Positions 12,820 to 17,362 of a stretch of 20,133 nt of DNA are shown here, piece by piece. The position numbers and the translations under genes are program-made. The DNA is from Schleiferiaceae bacterium (GTDB lineage Bacteria > Bacteroidota > Bacteroidia > Flavobacteriales > Schleiferiaceae). The notes under the pieces were generated by a model. That model had not been told where the DNA came from and searched no databases. It was given only the letters and a program-made list of their open reading frames with translations. Every line of letters starts with the position of its first letter. The stretch's first letter is position 1. Location: assembly GCA_030831045.1 (NCBI GenBank), contig JAURMB010000088.1, positions 1 through 20,133 of the forward strand, written 5' to 3'.

Positions 12820-13175
12820 AGCAGGTAGCTCTAGCGGGACTGTGTGCCGTGGCGCTTGCGGGCTGCGAAACACGCACCTACTGCACCGAAGAGTTTCGGA
12901 GCGTCGGCTTCACGTGGACCACGCCCCCACTGCCGGCTTCGGTGGTTGCGGTCAATGCCCGCACCGGCGACACCCTTTCGGTGCTTGATCAAGGATACGA
13001 GAACTATTTCGCCATAGCAGATGACGGCAACATGAAGGACCTCAGTTATGAAGGAGATAGCTTGAACGTCATCGTTTTAGATTCGCTGGGCAGCGTGCGC
13101 AGCACGGCCTGGTTTGTTGTTGGACGCGACCAATGCCACATCATCTACCGTTCTGGGCCTCAATTTCTGCCCTGA
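12816..13175 (+). CDS. Small lipoprotein of unknown function
   Basis: A 119-aa protein with signal sequence MKQVALAGLCAVALAGC; the lipobox is LAGC with Cys17. The mature part is acidic and beta-rich (VVAVNARTGDTLSVLD, YENYFAIADDG, LNVIVLDSLGSVRSTAWFVV) and ends DQCHIIYRSGPQFLP. It contains Cys23 and one late cysteine besides the lipid-attachment residue. No family is recognised. It is translationally coupled to the lipoprotein MsrB gene, so a shared envelope role, for example as partner or substrate, is possible but unproven. Confidence 0.75.
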   Translation: MKQVALAGLCAVALAGCETRTYCTEEFRSVGFTWTTPPLPASVVAVNARTGDTLSVLDQGYENYFAIADDGNMKDLSYEGDSLNVIVLDSLGSVRSTAWFVVGRDQCHIIYRSGPQFLP

Positions 13176-13178
13176 GTC

Positions 13179-13209
13179 TTTGGTGGATTAAGAATCCTTT
13201 ATATATTTG
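13179..13209 (+). promoter_or_regulatory. Promoter of tRNA-Val
   Basis: A -33 element TTTG (13179-13182), a 19-bp spacer and a -7 element TATATTTG (13202-13209). The tRNA begins 12 nt after the box. Confidence 0.72.
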
Positions 13210-13221
13210 CACTCCCCAATG

Positions 13222-13296
13222 GGGCGCATAGCTCAGCTGGTTCAGAGCATCTGCCTTACAAGCAGAGGGTCCGCGGTTCGAATCCGTGTGCGCCCA
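13222..13296 (+). tRNA. tRNA-Val (anticodon TAC)
   Basis: A 75-nt cloverleaf. The acceptor GGGCGCA (13222-13228) pairs with TGCGCCC (13289-13295), with discriminator A. The anticodon stem TCTGC/GCAGA holds loop CTTACAA with anticodon TAC. The T-arm has GGTTCGAATCC. CCA is not encoded. A strong terminator follows. Confidence 0.96.
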
Positions 13297-13300
13297 CGTC

Positions 13301-13330
13301 AAAACCCTCACCAACGTGAGGGTTTTTTTT
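13301..13330 (+). terminator. Intrinsic terminator after tRNA-Val
   Basis: AAAACCCTCAC (13301-13311) and GTGAGGGTTTT (13316-13326) form a perfect stem with loop CAAC, and the T-run extends to 13330. Confidence 0.92.
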
Positions 13331-13344
13331 ATGCGATAATCCTT

Positions 13345-13361
13345 CGCGCGCGGCGCGCGCG
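13345..13361. other. Alternating CG tract between two terminators
   Basis: Seventeen bases made only of C and G, alternating except for one GG step. It sits in the 49-bp spacer between the tRNA-Val terminator and the terminator of the small minus-strand gene. No function is assigned. Confidence 0.4.
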
Positions 13362-13379
13362 GCAGAGGGGGTGAAAAAG

Positions 13380-13406
13380 AAAAGGGCCCCGCAAGGGGCC
13401 CTTTTT
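13380..13406 (-). terminator. Strong, bidirectional-type terminator of the 72-aa gene
   Basis: AAAAGGGCCCC (13380-13390) and GGGGCCCTTTT (13395-13405) form a perfect 11-bp stem with a GCAA loop. T-rich sequence follows on the minus strand (CTTTTTC), and T residues also follow on the plus strand to 13406. It lies 26 nt after the minus-strand stop at 13433. Confidence 0.9.
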
Positions 13407-13432
13407 AGTTGGTTTGGCGGGTTGGCGCCTAA

Positions 13433-13651
13433 TTACTTAGAAACCGTGTAACCCTGAGACTCGAGCCACTGGATGCGGGCGTCGATTTCAGCTTGGGCGC
13501 GCTTGGCAATCTCTTTTTCGCAAGAAATAATCAAACCTTCCAATTCTTCGAGTTCAAATTTGCCCAAGAATTGATTGCGGAATACCGTTTTCAAGGTCTT
13601 GTTGCCATTTTGGTTCTCGCGAAAGTGCTGAACGAGTTGTGATGGTGTCAT
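13433..13651 (-). CDS. Small helical protein, unknown, probably highly expressed
   Basis: A 72-aa soluble protein: MTPSQLVQHFRENQNGNKTL, a central LGKFELEELEGLIISCEKEI helix, then a charged helix (AKRAQAEIDARIQWLES) and GYTVSK. There is no signal peptide, membrane segment or known motif, and no family is recognised. Several features suggest strong expression: its own -33/-7 promoter, an AT-rich 5' leader of about 30 nt, a near-perfect GC-rich terminator, and codons visibly less GC3-rich than its neighbours (for example GGT, GAA, AAT and TCT). A small nucleic-acid-binding or ribosome-associated protein would fit the size and expression, but no sequence motif shows it. Confidence 0.78.
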   Translation of the reverse strand: MTPSQLVQHFRENQNGNKTLKTVFRNQFLGKFELEELEGLIISCEKEIAKRAQAEIDARIQWLESQGYTVSK

Positions 13652-13685
13652 AATTATTGGATTATTTTGGTTAATTGAACCGGGC

Positions 13686-13718
13686 CAAAGATAGGAGAAT
13701 CCGGCTCAAAAAATCAAA
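13686..13718 (-). promoter_or_regulatory. Promoter of the 72-aa gene
   Basis: On the minus strand, -33 TTTG (13718-13715), a 21-bp spacer and -7 TATCTTTG (13693-13686), a full consensus match. The start codon is 34 nt past the box, so unlike many genes here it has a real, AT-rich leader. Confidence 0.7.
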
Positions 13719-13728
13719 GAAAATTTAC

Positions 13729-15690
13729 TCAAAATTTTAGGAGGTCGTCAAGGGACTTTTTTAGGCGATCGTGCGGCAAAAATCCGTGCTCCAATTCCGC
13801 GGCAAAAGGTATCGGAAGGTCGGCACTAGAAACCACCGAAATTGGCGCGTCGAGTGACGTGAAGCAGCGCTGCTGCAATTCGGCGGCAATTGAGCTGCCG
13901 ATGCTTCCCAAAAACGTGTCTTCTTGAATAACGGCGCAACGACCCGTTTTGCGCACCGAATGCTCTAAGGTATCCCAATCAATTGGGCGCAGCGACACCA
14001 AATCAATAAGCTCCACCGACACCTCGGGGTGATCGTGCATCCAAGCGCGAACCCATTGTACCGCCCATCCGTAGGCAAGTACCGTAACGTCATCTCCTGG
14101 CGCCACTACGACCGCCTTATCGAGCGGAAGACTGTAGTACTCCGGAGCCACTTCGCCCTCGAGGGACCGGTACAAATTTTTATGCTCAAAAAAGAGCACG
14201 GGATTTGGATCTTCAAAAGCACGAAGAAGCAAGCCTTTAGCCTGTGCAGGATCTGAAGGATATACCACTTTTAACCCGGGAACCCGCGCAAACCAGGCCT
14301 CGGTGGATTGGCTGTGGAACGGCCCGGCAACTACTCCGGCTCCCGTCGGCATGCGAATGACCATGTCGGCCCGCTGACCCCACCGGTAGTGCAGCTTGGC
14401 GGCCTGGTTGCAGATTTGGGTCATCGCCTCGGTTACAAAGTCGCTGAACTGCATTTCAACCATAGCCTTGAAGCCCTCTACAGAAAGGCCTACTCCGGCA
14501 CCTACAATGGCTGACTCGCACAAGGGCGTGTTCCGCACCCGGTCCGCCCCATAGCGCTCGAGAAAGCCCTCGGTGGCCTTAAATACGCCGCCGTATTCGG
14601 CGATGTCTTGCCCCATAAGCACCAGGTTTTCGTGGCGGGCCATCGCCTGATCCATGGCCTCCTTAATGGCGTCAATCAGGCGAAGTTTGCGGTCGGACTG
14701 GGGCGCAACCGTGTGCGTCGGCGCGTCGAGCAGCGGGGCATACACGTCAGCCAACTCGGCTTGTTCGTCGTAGGAGGGCTTGGGTTCATCCAAGGCGGAG
14801 TTAAGCGACTCCAGCACTTGGGCCGCCAGCTCAGCTTCGAGCGCCTTGATTTCTTCTTCCCGGGCGACGCCGTCTGCCAGAAGCGCGTTTCGGTAGCGCA
14901 ATACCGGATCTTTAGCCTGCCAAGATTCGATGAGTCCGTCTGGATAGTACTTAGTCCCTGACGCCTCTTCGTGGCCGCGCATGCGAAAGGTGACGCACTC
15001 CAGGAGAATTGGCCGTGGATTCGAACGAATCGAATCGGTGAGTTTGCGGGTCGTCTCCAGCACCAAACCGAGGTCGTTTCCGTCGATGGAATGGGCTTCA
15101 ATTCCGTAGGCCGGACCTTTCACGGCAAACGAATCAAACACAAACTGTTCGCGCGACGGCGTGGACAGTCCCCATTGGTTGTTTTCGACGACGATGAGCA
15201 CCGGTAAATTCCAGACCGCCGCCACATTAAGCGCTTCGTGAAAATCGCCCTCTGAAGCGCCACCGTCCCCCGTGTACACCAAGACGCACTTTCCTTCGCC
15301 GCGAAGGCTCCGCGCAAGGGCCAATCCGTCGGCCACGCCAAGCTGGGCGCCGAGGTGCGAAATCATGCCAAAAATTTTGTGTTCCGCGGTGCCAAAATGG
15401 AACGATCGGTCGCGGCCCTTCGTGTAGCCCGTTGCACGGCCTTGAAACTGAGCGAACAGCTTGACTAACGGAAGGTTCCGCGCCGTGAACACCCCCAGGT
15501 TGCGGTGCATGGTACAAATCCACTCATCTTCGTGCATGGCCAGTGCGGTACCTACACTGACCGCCTCTTGTCCGTAGCTCGAAAACCACTTCGAAATCCG
15601 CCCTTGGCGCAGGGCAATGAGCATGCGTTCTTCAACGGCACGGGGCAAAAAGAGCGATCGGTAAAGCTCGAGGCTGGGGTTGTGCTTCAT
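13729..15690 (-). CDS. 2-oxoacid dehydrogenase E1 component, alpha/beta fusion
   Basis: A 653-aa thiamine-diphosphate enzyme carrying both E1 subunits in one chain. It decarboxylates a 2-oxoacid, pyruvate or branched-chain, and passes the acyl group to an E2 lipoyl domain. Seen: alpha part (about 1-310) with SSYGQEAVSVGTALAM, MHRNLGVF, GRDRSFHFG and the ThDP motif GDGGASEGDFHEAL (141 onward) closing at Asn170-Asn171; phosphorylation-loop region FRMRGHEEASGTKYY. The beta part (about 335-653) has GQDIAEYGGVFKATEGF, RVRNTPLCESAIVGAGVG, MQFSDFV, MPTGAGVVAGPFHSQS and PSDPAQAKGLL. Both halves look intact. The fusion is usual in Bacteroidota. Substrate choice is undecided; branched-chain is somewhat favoured by the fused architecture. 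No E2 or E3 gene is in the window. The start ATG is 4 nt after TTCCTTTG. Confidence 0.92.
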   Translation of the reverse strand: MKHNPSLELYRSLFLPRAVEERMLIALRQGRISKWFSSYGQEAVSVGTALAMHEDEWICTMHRNLGVFTARNLPLVKLFAQFQGRATGYTKGRDRSFHFGTAEHKIFGMISHLGAQLGVADGLALARSLRGEGKCVLVYTGDGGASEGDFHEALNVAAVWNLPVLIVVENNQWGLSTPSREQFVFDSFAVKGPAYGIEAHSIDGNDLGLVLETTRKLTDSIRSNPRPILLECVTFRMRGHEEASGTKYYPDGLIESWQAKDPVLRYRNALLADGVAREEEIKALEAELAAQVLESLNSALDEPKPSYDEQAELADVYAPLLDAPTHTVAPQSDRKLRLIDAIKEAMDQAMARHENLVLMGQDIAEYGGVFKATEGFLERYGADRVRNTPLCESAIVGAGVGLSVEGFKAMVEMQFSDFVTEAMTQICNQAAKLHYRWGQRADMVIRMPTGAGVVAGPFHSQSTEAWFARVPGLKVVYPSDPAQAKGLLLRAFEDPNPVLFFEHKNLYRSLEGEVAPEYYSLPLDKAVVVAPGDDVTVLAYGWAVQWVRAWMHDHPEVSVELIDLVSLRPIDWDTLEHSVRKTGRCAVIQEDTFLGSIGSSIAAELQQRCFTSLDAPISVVSSADLPIPFAAELEHGFLPHDRLKKSLDDLLKF

Positions 15691-15694
15691 GGTG

Positions 15695-15702
15695 CAAAGG
15701 AA
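15695..15702 (-). promoter_or_regulatory. -7-like box for the E1 gene
   Basis: Minus-strand TTCCTTTG, one mismatch from TAnnTTTG, ends 4 nt before the ATG at 15690. It is separated by 10 bp from the divergent box of the oxygenase gene. Confidence 0.5.
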
Positions 15703-15712
15703 CGGCGCGACT

Positions 15713-15720
15713 TATCTTTG
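15713..15720 (+). promoter_or_regulatory. -7 promoter box deciding the oxygenase start
   Basis: TATCTTTG, a full consensus match, ends 4 nt before the ATG at 15725. An out-of-frame ATG at 15721 directly abuts the box and would lie upstream of the expected transcription start. Confidence 0.62.
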
Positions 15721-15724
15721 ATGG

Positions 15725-16654
15725 ATGCAACTCCCCACCCTTTCCCTTCAAAAATGGACGCACGGCAGTCCCGAAGAGCAGATTGAATTTTCTGAGGAAC
15801 TTGGCCGCGCATTCCGCAGCCTTGGTTTTGCCGCGATCGAGCACCACGGTTTTGGCTCGGCCGACCGCGAGCAACTGTATGCTTCGGTACAGCAGTTTTT
15901 CAACCTCGACGATGCCTCGAAGCGCGCATTTATTTTAGCGGGAGCCAAGGGCCAGCGCGGATTTACCCCGTTCGGGGTTGAACACGCCAAGGGCGAAACG
16001 TCAGCCGACCTCAAGGAGTTTTTTCAGTGGGGCCCAATGAATGCCGAAGAGCGCGGACTCATGGCTAACGTTGCCGTGAATGCGGCGGTCGACGGAATGG
16101 ACGAAGTGGTTCGCTCCGCCTACCTCAAGCTCGAGGCGATCGGCAACGAGCTTATGAAAGCGGTAGCGCTGCACATCGGCGTAAATCGGGAGTTCTTTAC
16201 CGAGCCCTTGGCGGGCGGACACTCGATTTTTCGCGCCATTCACTACCCTGCACAGCCCGAGCTTCCCGAAGACGGAATTCGCGCTGCCGCCCACGAAGAC
16301 ATCAACCTCATCACGCTGCTGATGGGCGCTTCGGCGGAAGGCCTCGAAGTCGTTTCAGAAGGAACATGGGTTCCGATCCACGTAACCAACGACGTACTGG
16401 TGATTAACGTGGGCGACATGCTACAGCGCTTGACGAACGGGGTGCTGGCGAGCACGACCCACCGCGTCGTCAACCCCACCGCTGAGAAGCGCCACCTCCC
16501 CCGCTTTTCGATGCCGTTTTTTGTTCACCCCAAAGAGGACATGCCCCTTAACTGTTTGCCGCACTGCGTTTCAGCCGAGCGCCCCAAGGCCTTTGAGGAC
16601 ATTACCGCGGGTGCCTACCTGCACGAGCGCCTTGTCGAAATAGGCCTCGCCTAA
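15725..16654 (+). CDS. Isopenicillin-N-synthase-like 2-oxoglutarate/Fe(II) oxygenase
   Basis: A 309-aa non-haem iron oxygenase. Seen: an N-terminal DIOX_N-like region (about 3-110) with RAFRSLGFAAIEHHG and FFNLDDASKRAF. The double-stranded beta-helix core has the iron ligands His190 and Asp192 (AAHEDINLITLL) and His246 (STTHRVVNP), and the co-substrate arginine/serine pair in RFSMPFF (Arg260, Ser262). All ligands are present, so it should bind iron and 2-oxoglutarate. The length matches the family. This does not indicate beta-lactam synthesis: such proteins are widespread and mostly of unknown substrate. trmD follows after 3 nt. It is divergent from the E1 gene. The start at 15725 is supported by the -7 box spacing. 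Confidence 0.88.
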   Translation: MQLPTLSLQKWTHGSPEEQIEFSEELGRAFRSLGFAAIEHHGFGSADREQLYASVQQFFNLDDASKRAFILAGAKGQRGFTPFGVEHAKGETSADLKEFFQWGPMNAEERGLMANVAVNAAVDGMDEVVRSAYLKLEAIGNELMKAVALHIGVNREFFTEPLAGGHSIFRAIHYPAQPELPEDGIRAAAHEDINLITLLMGASAEGLEVVSEGTWVPIHVTNDVLVINVGDMLQRLTNGVLASTTHRVVNPTAEKRHLPRFSMPFFVHPKEDMPLNCLPHCVSAERPKAFEDITAGAYLHERLVEIGLA

Positions 16655-16657
16655 GCC

Positions 16658-17335
16658 GTGCGCATCGATATTGTTACGCTGCTCCCCGAGCTGATTCGCA
16701 GCCCGTTTGAGGCCTCGATACTGAAGCGGGCCCAAACCAAAGGCCTGGCTGAAGTTCACCTGCACGACCTGCGCGAATTTGGCCTCGGCAAGCACAAGCA
16801 AGTCGACGACTACGCCTTTGGTGGCGGAGCCGGAATGGTCATGAAGCCCGAACCGCTTTTCGCGTGCATTGAGGGGTTGATGGCCCAACGCACCTACGAC
16901 GCCGTGATTTACACTTCGCCCGACGGCGAAACCTTGGACCAGCCCATGGCCAACCGGATGTCTGCCTTTCGCAACGTGCTGATCGTTTGTGGCCACTACA
17001 AAGGCATCGACCAGCGGGTGCGTGACACCTTAATTACCCACGAAATCTCGATCGGCGACTACGTGCTGAGCGGAGGTGAACTCGCAGCAGCCGTGATTGC
17101 CGACGCGCTAATTCGCCTAATTCCTGGGGTTTTGAACGACGAGACTTCGGCGCTGACCGATTCGTTTCAAGACAACTTGTTGGCACCACCGGTCTACACG
17201 CGTCCAGCTGAATTTCGAGGACTTAAGGTGCCCGAAATCCTCACGTCGGGCAACACACCGGCCATTGAGCAGTGGCGCGCCGAGCAGGCTTTAACGCGCA
17301 CGCGCGAACGCCGACCCGATTTGCTGGGCGAATAG
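16658..17335 (+). CDS. trmD: tRNA (guanine-N1)-methyltransferase TrmD
   Basis: A 225-aa SPOUT enzyme that makes m1G37 next to the anticodon, preventing +1 frameshifting. Seen: N-terminal [30 protein letters not shown] (50-66); trefoil-knot SAM-binding segments [12 protein letters not shown] and [13 protein letters not shown] (about 110-141); catalytic aspartate region LTDSF (Asp168); [10 protein letters not shown] and [10 protein letters not shown]. These are complete and typical. The start is GTG, 3 nt after the oxygenase stop, and fits the family N-terminus. The usual neighbours rpsP, rimM and rplS are absent here; trmD is instead coupled to an oxygenase gene. Confidence 0.95.
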   Translation: MRIDIVTLLPELIRSPFEASILKRAQTKGLAEVHLHDLREFGLGKHKQVDDYAFGGGAGMVMKPEPLFACIEGLMAQRTYDAVIYTSPDGETLDQPMANRMSAFRNVLIVCGHYKGIDQRVRDTLITHEISIGDYVLSGGELAAAVIADALIRLIPGVLNDETSALTDSFQDNLLAPPVYTRPAEFRGLKVPEILTSGNTPAIEQWRAEQALTRTRERRPDLLGE

Positions 17336-17350
17336 GTCACGGGGGCGCAG

Positions 17351-17358
17351 TACCTTTC
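17351..17358 (+). promoter_or_regulatory. -7-like box for the GH92 gene
   Basis: TACCTTTC, one mismatch at the final position of TAnnTTTG, ends 4 nt before the ATG at 17363. Spacing equals that of the other predicted leaderless starts. Confidence 0.42.
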
Positions 17359-17362
17359 GGGT

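Noticed and set aside
12117..13296. tRNA genes as integration site of a mobile element
   Set aside because: No integrase, no repeated tRNA 3' fragment and no composition shift beside any of the three tRNAs.
15721..15723. ATG immediately before the oxygenase start
   Set aside because: Out of frame with the oxygenase and directly abutting the -7 box, so probably not in the mRNA.
15725..16654. Beta-lactam biosynthesis gene
   Set aside because: The isopenicillin-N-synthase likeness is only superfamily-level; no peptide synthetase or other pathway gene is nearby.
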